Shown in pieces: positions 1 through 11,944 of a stretch of DNA of 64,000 nucleotides. The stretch spans positions 174,683,622 to 174,747,621 of the forward strand of contig NC_071388.1 of NCBI RefSeq assembly GCF_022682495.2, in the 5' to 3' direction. How positions within the stretch are numbered: position 1 is the first letter of the stretch; each line of letters opens with the position of its first letter. The DNA is from Desmodus rotundus. Its lineage: Eukaryota > Chordata > Mammalia > Chiroptera > Phyllostomidae. A program made the position numbers and the translations under genes. The notes under the pieces are model-generated. The model had not been told where the DNA came from. It ran no database searches and was given only the letters and a program-made list of their open reading frames with translations.

Positions 1-640
1 AAATAGAAATCAGAGTGGTGCCCTGAAGGGGGGAGGGTGAGGGCGAGAGCACCAGGGCTCACTATGGAGAGCTGTATCCCTAAGTCACGTGGAAGGATGT
101 GGCACGAACAGATCTTTTGGCAGCACTAGTTATGGAGAGGAAGTGACCATCGGTCACTGCCTGCTCCTTCTCGGCTGCTTGACAGCCTGGACAGCACCTG
201 CTACCACCCACTTTATGATCTATCGTCTTGCAGGAGGTTTATTCTGGACTTACTAGGAAAGAAGAGATGTGGCTGTTAGACACAGACCACATTATCACCC
301 TTAACAGTTCACACTAGCCAGAGGAGTAGAAGAATGCAGTTGGTTTTTAAACCTAGGAACCATTTTAGCTGTGAGCAGGAAAAACTGGAGTCCCACAGCT
401 GTGGGTGAGAAAGTCCATTGCCACGATGGCATTAAGACTATCGGTCAAGTTAGCTGCAATTCATTCCTCATCTTCTTGGAGAAGTTGACACTCTAGCTGG
501 GACCTCTGAGTAATCCCAGCTGATTTTACTGTTTGTACATTTTGAATATGATTATCAAGGTCAAAATGAACTTGAAATTCTATGGCTAAACATTTTTTTA
601 TTTAAGAGGGAAGATTTGGTCAATTTAGGCTGTGAATATG
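1..640. other. Unassigned non-coding stretch
   Basis: No recognisable repeat, exon or RNA gene. A G-rich run (28-43) is near the left edge. Confidence 0.6.
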
Positions 641-699
641 CTCCCTGTAAATGCTGTTTTCAACCCTTTCTTATCCTGACGATTTTCACATACACAATA

Positions 700-1503
700 T
701 ACCCCTCATCCATGCCACCATCCCCTCGTCCGAGCTGTTGCTGTATCTTCTAATTGATCTCTCGAATTCCATCCTCATTACCCCATCTGTCCACACAGTA
801 GCAGCCATAGTTCTCATTCCAAAATGTAAGGTAGGTCATGTCAGTCCTTAGCTCTAAACCCTCCAATGTCATCTCATGCCACCCAAAGGAAAACCTGAAG
901 TCCTAACTCTTGCAGACAAGCCCCAAGGACATGGCTGGACACCGCTGACACCCTTTGCCATCTCTTTGATATCCTCTCCTGTCTCCTTCCCCATTGCCCA
1001 GCCAACCTGGCCTTCTCCATCCTCAAGTACGTACTACCCTAAACAGGTCTCGCCTCAGGGTCTCTGCCTGCGTTATACTGTACTTTGCTATGTATAATGA
1101 ACACTGTTTTGCCCAAATTTATGAGGACAAAACAAGGATGTGCACTGTACATGGGTATAATGATTACATACCATTTGTATAACAATAGGCATAACAATCC
1201 CATATATGATGCACACAAAAACGTGGGTGCGCATTATACACGGCGAAATATGTGATGTTCCCAAAATAGACACTTTCCCTTCACTTTTGGTTTCTGCTCT
1301 TATCAGAGAAATTCCCCTGAACAGCTTCTATAACCCCTGCTCTCCAATCTGATGCATTATATAGTTTTTCAATATATATCTTCCCCAACTAGAAATAGTG
1401 CTGTGTGAGTGGAGATTTTTTGTTCACTACTGTCAGGCACGGACCTGACAAGTGCCAGAAATATACTGAGACAAATGCTCAGTTAATGTTTGTGAACAGA
1501 TGA
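700..1503 (+). mobile_element. L2/CR1-type LINE, ORF2 C-terminal part and 3' region, interrupted
   Basis: The order of blocks matches the old mammalian L2/CR1-type LINE read in sense: a block with gccaccatcccctcgtcc, then ctaattgatctctcgaattcc, caaccctccaatgtcatctc, ctcgcctcagggtctctgcc, and a tail near 1390-1500 of the type 'ctagaa..gtg..agtgg..ttttgttcactactgt...tgctcagttaatgtttgtgaa'. The frame is destroyed by stops and indels. An inverted-repeat element at 1087-1244 is inserted just after the gcctcagggtctctgcc block and the LINE resumes after it. Family is from memory of the consensus; L2 versus a related CR1-clade LINE is not settled. Confidence 0.72.
1087..1244. mobile_element. Small inverted-repeat element, copy A (unassigned MITE-like family)
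   Basis: The ends are inverted repeats: gctatgtataatgaacac at 1087-1104 and, on the other strand, gccgtgtataatgcgcac at 1227-1244. Two internal copies of the same motif alternate in orientation, at 1140-1155 (reverse) and 1199-1216 (forward), so the element folds as two hairpins in series. A second copy of the family is at 21078-21364. It sits inside an L2/CR1-type LINE. No coding capacity. The superfamily is unknown to me; Tc1/mariner-like is one guess, and no clear target-site duplication is seen. Confidence 0.65.
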
Positions 1504-1564
1504 TTTTCAATGCTTGTTTGCACACCTGATATTTTGCTCATTTTCTCACTATACTTGGCTCAGA

Positions 1565-1942
1565 AGCACTTTTCTACCTTCCTGCTTTTGTAATTTCATG
1601 TTTCTTCCTCCGTCTGGGGGTGCGCTTCCACTTTCCCAAGTCAGCAAATTCAAGTCTGACCTTTCTTCAAGTTCCTTCTCCCCCAGGAAATCTCTCCTGG
1701 TTCTGTTCTCAGAGCTGACCTTGTCTCTCCCTGGTCCCCCAGCACTGGCTGTGGCCCTCACGCACAACTCAGTCTTCTCTGTCCTGTGTTGGAATGATTC
1801 ATCTTTATGACCAGAAGCTTTAAAGCATGGGCCACATCTGGTTTATCTCTATACCACTAACCCCCCACAAACTTTACTTGCTCTTTTGTACATAGAGGCT
1901 GTTCAGTGCACATTTGGTGCATAACTATTGCTGAATAGATTG
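1565..1942 (+). mobile_element. L2 LINE 3' end
   Basis: Sense-orientation L2 pattern: gacctttcttcaagttcc, then a cct-rich stretch, ctttatgaccagaagc.., gcatgggccacatctggttt, and the tail ttcagtgcacatttggtgcataactattgctgaat, which parallels the L2 ending 'cagtgcctggcacatagtaggtgctcaataaatgtttgttgaat'. Diverged; no open frame of note. It lies 60 bases after another L2/CR1-type piece and may be a separate copy. Confidence 0.55.
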
Positions 1943-3599
1943 ACTTTACTCTCCCAACGTTGACTTCCTGGTGGGGGACCCGGGTGAGAAATGGTAGCAG
2001 AGTGCTCTCATAATCCTTCAGTGTCTGCTTCCCAAACCTCCCCTTGATGACTACTTGGTTTGGTGTCATGTACATGAGAAAGGTAGAAGAATTTTGCTCT
2101 TGGTTCTGATTATTTTCCTTTATTTTAATAAGTGCTGAAAGAAACATTCCTACAAAAGACAAAATACCTGACAATCGGAAAATTAGTTGTGCTGTTCAGC
2201 TGTCACAATCCCAGGGTGCATTTGTAGCTGGAAAAAAGCTTTCTGTTACAGGGAACTCTTAGCATTTTTCACCACCTGAAAAAGTCCTTTTTTCCTCCTT
2301 TCAGATGAAACCCTTTTCTGTATCCTGGGCTAAGAAGGAGAATCAAGAGCATGAAATAGTTTTGCTTAGAAAGACACCTGTGTAAAAATCTGATTTTTTT
2401 TTTTTAGCATGGAATTTTCAACTTCAAACTGTCAAGATTCTGGATTAGAAGTTCATAGTGTACTTCTTCTGTGGAACAGCTGGTCTAATTGGGAAAGTTT
2501 TGCTGTGGCGACAATGGGGCTCATTAGGCTCTCTCTTATCAGTTGTGTAAGCTGTGAGATTTCAACCAAGAGGAGGATTTAGATTCTAAATGAGAAATAT
2601 AGATCCACATTTCACATAATGAAATAATGGACTTCAGAGTTACCTTTCTTGTGACAAAAGCAGGAACTTAAATCCATTGTAGAGTTCCCTGTTTAATCAA
2701 TAAATAAACGAGAGACACAGAAGATTTATTTTTTTCTGTGGCAACAAACACCATCATTTTTCTTAATTATCCCTAGGTTTGCCTCTCCTGCTTTCAGATT
2801 CTTTGCAAGTAAAAAGCTTCCTTATACTAAGAAACGGACCTGAGATCTCTTGTTCTGTTTTCTTTTTCATATACACAGAGAGTTGTGCCTTTTCTGTGGC
2901 AATACCTGCATTTCTTAATTACAACCTATTCAAGTCAAAGGTTCAGCAAGGTTGTCCAGGCTACCTTAAAGACCAGAGGTTCCAGCTGAGGTAGACAAAG
3001 ATCAAGGCAGCTGTAGGAGAAAAAACAAATAGTTCGAACTTTGGATCCACAGATGGTTATGCCTGCCAACTGTTATGAGCCAATGAATATCTGGCCTATC
3101 ATTTGTCATATTTATTGCAGTACATAATGCTGTAATTTCTCATGGCATGGTTATTTATCTTGCTGTGTTCTCCAAACAGCTAAAATTGTGGCCATGTTGG
3201 AGCATTCATATACCTTTTGGGTGGTTTCATCTTTAAAAAGCAGCAATGCATATTGACACAGCCCCCACCCCCCATCGAAGGACTAGAATTATGAATGTTG
3301 CAGAAACAACTAGTTGGCATTTTATGGAAAATTCTGACAATTGAAACTAAGCTCCCAGTCTTGCTCCTACGTATTAAGCCACAGAGCCTGGAGGGAGCAG
3401 AAGCTATCCATTGTCACTCACGCCTTCTCAGAGGCGCTGGGCTGGTCTCCTGAAGCGGTGGCTAGTGCAGTGTTGAGGACTGTATCTGGAAGCCTTTGTG
3501 AAGCTCGCACAGAGCCCTCTGATTTTGCAGTAAGGAAATGGGCTCTGGGGAAAGGAGGTGAGGGTGGGAGGAAGAAGGTACTCGGTCATTATTTCTGAC

Positions 3600-3626
3600 A
3601 GCCCTCTGGGGGCACTGTGACGTCAG
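3600..3626. promoter_or_regulatory. Perfect CRE palindrome next to a CTCF-like core
   Basis: TGACGTCA, the consensus CREB/ATF site with an intact CpG, is at 3618-3625. Immediately left, the minus strand reads GTGCCCCCAGAGGGC (3600-3614), close to the CTCF core GCCCCCTGGTGGC. Binding is an inference from motif match only. Confidence 0.3.
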
Positions 3627-5780
3627 AAGGAGCAGCAGGAACACCTGTCTCTACTGGCACTTCCATTTCTGGCAGTGGTGAGTCAGTGGATAGAGGCCAC
3701 ATGTTGCCTGGTGACAGAAGGTGTGACTCACAGGTGGGCAGAAAATGTCTTTAGGGTACTGTTGCTCCTGTCCACATCGAAGCATCCATAATGAATCATT
3801 GTGTCCAAGTGGGGCTTGGAGTGGGGCCAGTTTTAGTGCACATTGGAACCTCCACGAAGGGCAGATGTGAAGACGTAGGTGCCTCTCATCCACACAGGAT
3901 TAGCTGCATTAGTTCCTGAGGTGTGAAAAGTCACACTTTGTTATAAGCCGCTCTGCTGGCCCTCAGATCCTGCAGAGCATGTCAAATCGCACTTCAGCCA
4001 TTGGTTTTCCTCACAATGGCTTTCATCAGAAATGTTAACAATGATTATTCCTAAGAGTTCGAGACCTCTTGCCTTTTCTTTTCCCTTCAAGGTCGTGAAG
4101 CAGAGTTAAGGTGTTCAGCAGAAGAGAGGAGAGGCAATGATGTCATCGTCATTAATATGAGGGCTCACGTTAAAAGGTTGCAGGTTAAGATGCTGGAAGC
4201 CTTAACCCACACCTTATAAACACTTTAGTCTTATCCCTCCCCACCTACGGTTCCTGAATGTTCCCAGCTGCTTCAGGACTCTGCACAGCCAAGAATCTTA
4301 CAGGTGAGGTAACTCTAAAAATGAAGTTCTGAAAGTACACTTCTCAACTCTACCTTCCCTCATGAAGAATAGAAAGGGTGGTGTCTGTGGAGGCTCTGGG
4401 GCTGGCTGAGGACCGACCACTTGGGTTTGGAAGGCTGTGCTCAAGGCTAGAAAGAATGAGTACATGACTTAGTACAGACATGAAATACAGGCACCTTCAA
4501 GAAGAGAAGCAGAAAAGTTAAGGCTCAGACAGAATAGACACTTTTGAAAAATGTCAAAGAGGACAAGAGGCTTTTAAAGTTATCATCAGTGCTTAGTGCT
4601 CAGAGTGGTAGTGCAAGGTCCATGAACAGCAACAAAAAAACCCCACTCTCTGAACTCCTCCTTTGCATCTACCTGCTAGGTTGGGCAGAAGGCTTGTGGG
4701 ACCAGGAAGGGTGGAAAGCAACGGGTAAGAGAGCTAGAAGGCCAAGATATGGGAGAAAAGCTTCAGAGAGCACTGTCCAGATTCTCGGGTCTGGTCACCT
4801 ACGTCTAGATCCTGTGGAGACAGGAGTCACAGTGCGACAGCCCTCGAGGGAGTGGGGACGATGGGGAAAGTGATAGCAGACCTAAGCGGGGTAAATGTGT
4901 TCATTTTAAAGAAGGGAGGGTACATTATTAAACAAATGATTTATTTATGTGCATTTGCAAAGGAAGCGAAGTTGGTAATGAGTGCCACAGTTACAGGGCT
5001 AAGGGAGTCCAGTGACAAAGGAGAAACCGAATTGGTTAAATGTGCTAATGAGAGCAACACAGCAGGTAACAGGCACAAAGTTCAGCACGGGCAATCTGTG
5101 CACACAGAACAAACATCCTTAACACAAAGCAGCGTTTGTTTTTTTTTTTTTAGGTGTGGGTGACAGATGGGAGGAGAGATTGTGGTCCTCCTGAAAAACT
5201 TCCAGGCAGGTCTCTCCAACCCTCTAAAATACAGCCAGCTTTCAGAAGTACCTTTCTAGAATGTGACCCCTCTCTTTGTCCTTCCTCCCTTTCAGTATCT
5301 CTCACAACCTAACTGGAACGAGAAATTGGGTGTAACAGTGATTTATACTGGGAAGACGATTGAGAAGCAGCCATGAAAGCTCTGGTTAGCAACTGTTTGT
5401 TGGAAAGGTAGCAGACAGGGGATCTGATACATGTTTGCTTTCTGGTTACCTTGGGCAAGCTAATGGCTCTGCTCCTTGGTTTTCTCCTCTTGGAAATGGG
5501 AACAACAACCAGGAGGCAATCAGTTCCCTTTCTTCTCCAGATTCCCTGCTCTCTCCCTGTTTTCTTAGGTCTCTTCTTGGGCTTTCCATTTATTTTGTTT
5601 TTGGCTTATTGCACAGCGTATTTTATCAGGTTCACAGGATTTGTTTCTTGACCACTGTACATAAATAGCAAACTCTTTTAAACCGCTGAATTGTGACAGG
5701 TTATGAAAAGAAAGCAGAAATTCAATCAGAGCATGTTAGGTCTAATTGTCTGCTGTTTATACTGTTGTAAGTAATCTCAA

Positions 5781-5815
5781 GGTGCCCGCCTGCTCGCCGC
5801 ACTTCCTCGCGGCAG
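5781..5815. other. Tight CpG cluster
   Basis: Five CpG dinucleotides occur in about 25 bases (around 5787-5811) in sequence that is otherwise CpG-poor. It is too short to be a CpG island. It lies just upstream of a MIR-like repeat. Confidence 0.4.
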
Positions 5816-5854
5816 CTTTCATTCCACATGGTGTAATTGAAAGACACTGCCTGC

Positions 5855-6018
5855 GAGGGGATACTGGTTCTAGCAGGAGCTTTCCCACTAATTAGCAATG
5901 GGACTTAGGACACATCATTTTACATCCTGGCTCTGTTTCCTCATCAGCACAGTAAATGGGTTGACCTATATTATCTCTCAGGTCCTTACCAACTCCAGAA
6001 TTTTAAAAGATCTATGAT
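5855..6018 (-). mobile_element. MIR-family SINE
   Basis: Reads as MIR in reverse orientation: ggctctgtttcctcatcagcac, gtaaatgggttgacctatatt and ctcaggtccttaccaactcc, matching the mammal-wide core plus the 'gatgatctctaaggtcccttccagctct' ending of the MIRc/MIR3 group. Diverged, no target-site duplication visible. Confidence 0.65.
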
Positions 6019-8215
6019 TTCAAGCCAAAAACTATATTATGGAATGAAGTGACAGTATGCATAACTGCAAGTTGATTAGGGAAATAGCATAGAATTTATC
6101 TCTTAAATTGGCTTTCACCATAATAAATTACAGAGTAAAGATACAGAGAAGAGAGATACATTTTATGTAAATGTTCAAGGAAGCATAGCTTATTTGAAAC
6201 AATGGTTTCTGAAATAACCTTTCATTCTTTGCCCTTATATTTTGCCTAATGGATGGCATAAAATGTATACTCAGCCTAAAGAGTGGCTTTCATTCCATTT
6301 CCAGTCACCCCATCATGCTGTGTGCCGCCGCTCTCCACGTTAGCTGACATTGCAGGACGTAGCACAACGCTGGGTGAAACGTTAGGAATGTGACATGGTG
6401 TGTCGGAAACAATGCTTGCTTTTTGCAGATTACTTATCATTTAAAGGCTGGTATTTAGAACCATCTTTAGATAATTTAATAGCTTTGCATCTCTGGTAGG
6501 AGGGATGTCAACCTGAGTTAAATTTTTTTTTGCTTATCAGACATAGAGGGACAAGATGACATTAAAATAGTTGAAAGAAAGTAACCGTAATGGATATATG
6601 TATATATTTTTAAATCAAGCAAATCTTTAAGGAGCTTAGGAGTTGCTTGGATTGATTTACTGCAACCAGAAATTCAAAGAGAAAAAAACATGATTATCAC
6701 AGATTGTTGTCCAGGATCAACCTAAATATTCCCATTGTTATCCTGTGTGTTCATACATCACAGTCTTCTGTGACATCATGGATTCTAATTTTGAAGTCAA
6801 TCTTCTGGAGAAAAAAGTGCCCCAGAGTAACTAGGACATTTATATGTCCTCCGAGTTGACTCAGGCTTACTAATTAATCTGAAGGTACAGTGGAGTCACA
6901 TTATTAGAAATATCCCAAACTTTATAGATGCTCCGTGTCCCCAGCTCAAGCCACATGCTGTGCTCCCCTGAAATGGCAATTACAGGGATTCCCGTCTGTG
7001 CCTGCGAGATGCCCAGACATCATATGGCTGCTCTGCTCTCCAGGCCGGTGCTGCAGCCCCCACTGAGGGACCAGACAGAGCGCTCGCAGTGACCAAACTG
7101 CAGGATGGTCTGTGACTAGGTGGGGGATGGGGCCTCTCTCCCACTTGGTGTTGGGTGGAATGGTTTAGGGTGAACAACCGTGGCACTGCTGGTGCCTCTA
7201 TCAGTGTGGAGTTCTATAAACCAGGACATATAAACCCAGACTGCTCTTCCCCCTGGGTGCCACACAGGCATCCAGAGGGAGGGAAGAGAAGAGGGGAGTG
7301 CCAGGGCCTGGTCCTGTCTTCGCCAACCAAGTCATTGTTTGGGGGTCATTTTTATTTCCTTAGGATGACTTTCTCTGGGAAGTTCTTCATCCCCTAAAAC
7401 AAACATGCTTCTGTCAGGTCCTCCTTACCAGTGGGCTTGGGATGTCCAGATGGAATTTTCCGAAATGCGGTGGCGTGTGGGCTCATGTGGGGGCCCGGAC
7501 ACTGCTCATTCCACAAGCATTTGCCCAGCATGTTCTAGGTGTGAAGGGCTTTCTTGCTCCTTTATTTCTCTGTTCTCTAAAGACTTTTTTTCTTTGGAAA
7601 ATGGTTTGAATTGAAGAATTGACATTTAGGACTCCTCTTAACTCAGACTGTGAAGCCATTTTTAAAGAAAACACAATTAGAGAAGAGATGTACTTTTGGA
7701 ACATTGGTTTCTCCAGCCAGTGCCTTTATATGTACAGAGGGCTATTATTAAACAACTTTGATTTAACTGTCTGATCAGATATCTTTGCAGAGGAATAGAA
7801 ATAATTAGAAAACTGCAGAAGTAGTCAAACTCCAGAATGAGCCAGAAATGGATAATGGACAATCTAACTTTCTCCCTAGTGTTTGAGTGGATCTATGTCT
7901 GTACAGGAAAAGCCTGTTTGGGCTGTTTTAGAATTGTGTAGCATTCTTATCAATATTCATCTTAGAATCTGAATGTTATTTCAGTGGCTTATTTTTCATA
8001 TATATTCTGATGCAAAATCATTTCAGTACATTGCATAATACCATAAGTGTGAGACAATATTTATTTCTAAAGTTACCTGTTTTAAAAAAGGAGCTTTGTA
8101 TGCATAGCCTTTCATAAGTTACATGTAAACATTAATGGGCTACAATGTCGATTTAGACATGACTAGGCACTACTATGTTTTATATAATTGCTCATATGAC
8201 ATTCTCGATTTCAAT
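6019..8215. other. Unassigned non-coding stretch
   Basis: AT-rich on the left, more GC-rich around 6930-7520. Nothing recognised. It ends at the left target-site duplication of the L1 insertion. Confidence 0.55.
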
Positions 8216-8229
8216 AAAGTATGCTTCTT

Positions 8230-9346
8230 GACATACAGATGACCAACAGGCATATGAAAAGATGCTCAATGTCACTAATCATGAGAGAAATGCAAACTAA
8301 AACTGCAATGAAATATATGTCACACTGGTCAGAATGGCTGTCATCAATAAATCAACAAACCAGTGCTGGCGAGGATGTGGAGAAAGGGGAACTCTAGTGC
8401 ACTGTTAGTGAGACTGCAGGTGGGTACAGTCACTGTTTAAAACCACACGGCAGAACCTCAAAAAATTAAAAATGGAACTGCATTATGACCCAGCAAGTCC
8501 ACTCCTGGACATATATCTGAAGAAACCCAAAATACTAACTTGAAAGAATATGTGCACCCCTATGTTCATGCAGTGTTATTCACAATAGCCTAGCTATGGA
8601 AGCAACGCACGTGCCCGTCAATAGATGAGTGGATAAAAAGGTGGTACAGCTCTAGCTGGTGTGGCTCAGTGGACTGAGTGCCAGCCCGTGAATCAAAGTG
8701 TCACCAGTTTGATTCCCAGTCAGGGCTCATGCCTGGGTTGTGGGCCAGGTCCCCAGTAGGGAGCCTGTGAAAGGCAACCACACATTGATGTTACTCTCCC
8801 TCTCTTTCTACCTCCCTTCAACTCTCTAAAATAAATAAATAAAAATCTTTTTAAAAAGTGTGGTACATTTACATGGTGGGGTATTACTTGACCATAAAAA
8901 TGAAATCTTACCATTTGCAACAGTATGGATGGATCTAGAAGGTATTATGCTGATTTAAGATAAGTCAGTCAGAGAAAGACAAATACCACATGATTTTACT
9001 TACATATAGAATCTAAAAACAGTATAAAAGAACAATCCAAACAGAAACAGAATCATAGATACAGAGAAGAGGCTGATAATTGCCAGAGGGGAAGGATTTG
9101 GGGGGACTGGGTGAAAAAGGTGAAGGGATTGAGAGGTATAGATTGGTAGTTACAAAGTAGTACAGCATAGTAAATATAGTAAATAATACTGTAATAGCTA
9201 TGTATGGTGACAATTGGGTACTAGAAATACCAGGGGACCCTCTTAGTAAAATGTATGGTTGTCTAACCACTATGCTCTATGCCTGAAACTAATACAAAAT
9301 AATATTGAGTGTAAACTGTAATTGAAAAAGTTTTAATTTTTTTTAA
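8230..9346 (+). mobile_element. 5'-truncated LINE-1 3' end, flanked by a 14-bp target-site duplication
   Basis: Sense L1 3' region: begins gaccaacaggcatatgaaaa (8240) and runs through catgagagaaatgcaaac, gtgctggcgaggatgtgg, aacagtatggatggatct and gtcagtcagagaaagacaaat to an A-rich end. The flanks carry aaagtatgcttctt (8216-8229) and aaagaatgcttctt (9347-9360), 13 of 14 identical, so both insertion edges are fixed. About 0.9 kb of L1 is present once the VES SINE at 8649-8852 is removed. No intact ORF2. Confidence 0.88.
8649..8852 (+). mobile_element. VES-type bat SINE inserted in the L1
   Basis: The tRNA-derived head has ggtgtggctcagtggactga (A-box region) and gtttgattcccagtca (B-box region), then the bat VES body with gccaggtccccagtaggg and gcaaccacacattgatgtta, a CT-rich stretch and an A-rich tail with ataaataaataaaa. 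Near-identical flanks aaaaaggtggtaca (8635-8648) and aaaaagtgtggtaca (8853-8867) are its target-site duplication. This is the strongest single marker that the genome is a bat. Confidence 0.92.
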
Positions 9347-9360
9347 AAAGAATGCTTCTT

Positions 9361-10984
9361 ATCTGAGTGTGTCCTACAATACATGGTAGTTCTTTATGCT
9401 AATGGCAAAATATTACTGCCCTTCAAATTTGGAAATGATAATTTTGGTAAAGACATGTAGGGATGTATCTATAAGATCAATATATGATCAATAGTTCACT
9501 GTATGCAGTGAAACATGCTGTAGTTACTATTGGCAGAGTCTCATACTTTTTGTAGTTTTGTCTTAAATTTGGGGGGGTCTATATACAAATCAGTGTATGG
9601 ACTCAGGTAATCGATCAACAGTCTAATTGATTTCCATGTACATGTAGTACATTGATCTTTCCTCTTATCAGACCTTTTTTCAAAAAAAGAAGATGTGAGG
9701 CCCCTGATTGCTATGAAGTTGTGTGGTCGTCTGAAATGTGCTTCTCTCCTGTTTCTTCCTCCCATCCTATTTCTGTTTGGCTCTTTAAGCTGCTTGGGTT
9801 TATCTGTTATCTCCGAAAACATCAAACTCGGTCAAGGTGTGTTGGATAGCACTGCCTTTCTATGTCTTCAGTCCATGCCTTTGGCAATGTCCTCTGTGGT
9901 CCAGTATTAACATTCACTACGCACATTCCACAACTCGGCACTGAGCTGTGTTCTGGGGATACTGAGACCCCCAGTCCCTTGTAGTTCAGTGAGTGTGTTA
10001 GAAAAAGTTCTGTGCTGATTTTACCTGCCCAGCCTGCATTCTCTCCAGTCATTGAAGGCCTTATTTTTGCTTTGGGGAAACATTCCTCACAGATATAGTT
10101 ATGCTAGGGTTGACAGTCAAGACCAAGAGATGAGCCCCAGATTAAGCTATGTCACTGAGACTTCCAAGGAGAAAGAATCTGGGGGACTGAAAGCTGGAAA
10201 TCTGGCTGGGTCATTCACCCTGATGATGGCACCCTGAGATATCACCCATTTGCTACCACAACACCTGATGTTGCTCAAGTCAGCACCCTTTGTCAAACTT
10301 GGTTCCTCGACATTTCCTTCCACTCTATAAACTATCCCATATACTTCCAATAATTTTCTTTCTCAATTACATAACAGTTGGCTCTTGCTGCTTTGTTACC
10401 AGTGAATTACAACCTATGTAGAAACAGGTGAAATGCCATAATTCAGAACAGTAGATTCTCTAGAAAATGTAATGCAAAGTATTAATTTGACTTTTAAGAC
10501 ATGTTTTTAAGTTTGCTGAGGAAACAGCATATGTGATGTTGATAGTAGGCTCAAGTTTTCCATCTGACAACACTTAGGTTTGGAACCAGTGGCTTCCCTA
10601 TAACAAAGACTTGCTTGTTGGCTTTCTTATTTTAGTGTTTATTATGTTACTCCATAGTGAGTGATATGGTTTTGTAAAAGTCAAGTTTAACTCTTATAGT
10701 ATTTTGTGGTAGTGTGGAACAAGTAAAAAAGTTTAGGTAGTAAATAACTACACTTCATGAACAACTAACATGTATTTTAAAGTCTCTGTAATTATGATTT
10801 TAATTGTAAACACCTTCAAACTTTGTAAATGCAAATCACCTTTTTCAGAACATCTGAAGAACACTGGCAGAATTTGAAAATGAAAAATAGTGTCGTGACT
10901 AACCAACAAAAACAGGTCACATAAAATAATGCACATTTGATGTCAGTGAAGTTAGATGGTTGTCTTTGTAAGTGTTGTCAAACA
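9361..10984. other. Unassigned non-coding stretch
   Basis: AT-rich unique-looking sequence between two L1 pieces; no exon, RNA gene or repeat recognised. Confidence 0.55.
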
Positions 10985-11310
10985 ATTATGTTTTAAAATA
11001 TGTTTTCCTGTAGACAATTTTAAATGCAGTTAATAGAAAAAATGTTATAATGAATCTCCATGTACTTATTGTTTTGCTTCAGCAAGTATTAACTCATGGC
11101 CAATTTTATTTCTGTACTCCCCACTGAGGTAAGGAAGTATAACCCCCTTTCTGATTATTTTGGAGCAAATCCCAGACTTCCTATCACTTCATCTATAAAT
11201 ATTCTAAAGTGTAGCTATAAAATGACATTTCTCTCTCATTTTCTCAAATGTGCTATAATATAATGATCACATCTAAAAATAAGTTAATGCTTACTCCTCT
11301 TCAGTATCAA
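10985..11310 (-). mobile_element. Old L1 (L1ME/L1M-type) fragment, antisense
   Basis: Contains aatgaatctccatgtactta, ttggagcaaatcccagactt, cacttcatctataaatattc and a following 'taatgatcacatctaaaaataa' block, the pattern of an old L1 tail read in reverse. The same repeat type recurs at 43355-43615. Confidence 0.6.
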
Positions 11311-11794
11311 TATTCAATCAATATTCTTATATCCTGTGTGTTCTTTTGTGGGAGAGGCCTTAGGGTCCCTAGGTCACATCTTTTAGGCTCTATCTGATTT
11401 CAGCCTCAGTTTTATGTGACCTCAGGTAGTGTCTTACTCTGCACACGAGTCCCATGTCTTTCTGCACCAAAAGAGACAGCACATTATTGGATGCACAGTG
11501 CATCCCCACAGAGGTTTCATAAAAGCCAGGGGAAACATTGAAGTGATAGAGAGCAGGAGCCTGTGGAGTGGGCTGTGACCTCCTGTCACACAAGAAGACA
11601 ATTATTAGCAGCCTGCCAAGTGCTTCCCAGTGGCCCACACAGAATCAGCCCCTATAAGTAGGCAACATCCTTAATACACCTTAATGTTGGTTTTTCTCCT
11701 TCCTAGTAACTCTTCCCTGGCCCTACAATTCTATTTCCTGGAGTCACAGCTCAAGCTCTTGGGAAATGCAAACTATGCTACCCTAATAACATTA

Positions 11795-11924
11795 GAAGGT
11801 GGGGCAAAAGTAGATTTACAATTATTCATATGGAAAGTAATATAATAATTAATACATAATAATACAAGAATAAACTCTGTGCTTTGTATACTCACAACTA
11901 TAAACCTACTGTCACCCCACCTTG
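11795..11924. mobile_element. Palindromic Tc1/mariner-type MITE with TA flanks
   Basis: The left end aaggtggggcaaaagtag and the reverse complement of the right end aaggtggggtgacagtag form terminal inverted repeats, and similarity between the arms continues inwards for over 50 bases, so the whole 130-bp unit is an imperfect hairpin. TA lies on both sides at the same offset (11793-11794 and 11925-11926), as expected for Tc1/mariner. It matches the common mammalian/bat short mariner-type repeat with 'gggcaaaagtaggttta' ends. No coding capacity. Confidence 0.75.
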
Positions 11925-11944
11925 TATATTTATTGCTGTGTCTC

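Larger units (their letters stand above)
1943..5854. other. Unassigned non-coding stretch
   Basis: Mostly unique-looking sequence with no repeat family I can name and no credible exon. It holds the CRE/CTCF-like site at 3600-3626. Open frames of 60-109 codons here have no start context, splice sites or recognisable protein content. Confidence 0.55.

Noticed and set aside
8649..8852. Possible tRNA gene (A-box and B-box like sequences)
   Set aside because: The tRNA-like head belongs to a VES SINE with body, A-rich tail and target-site duplication.
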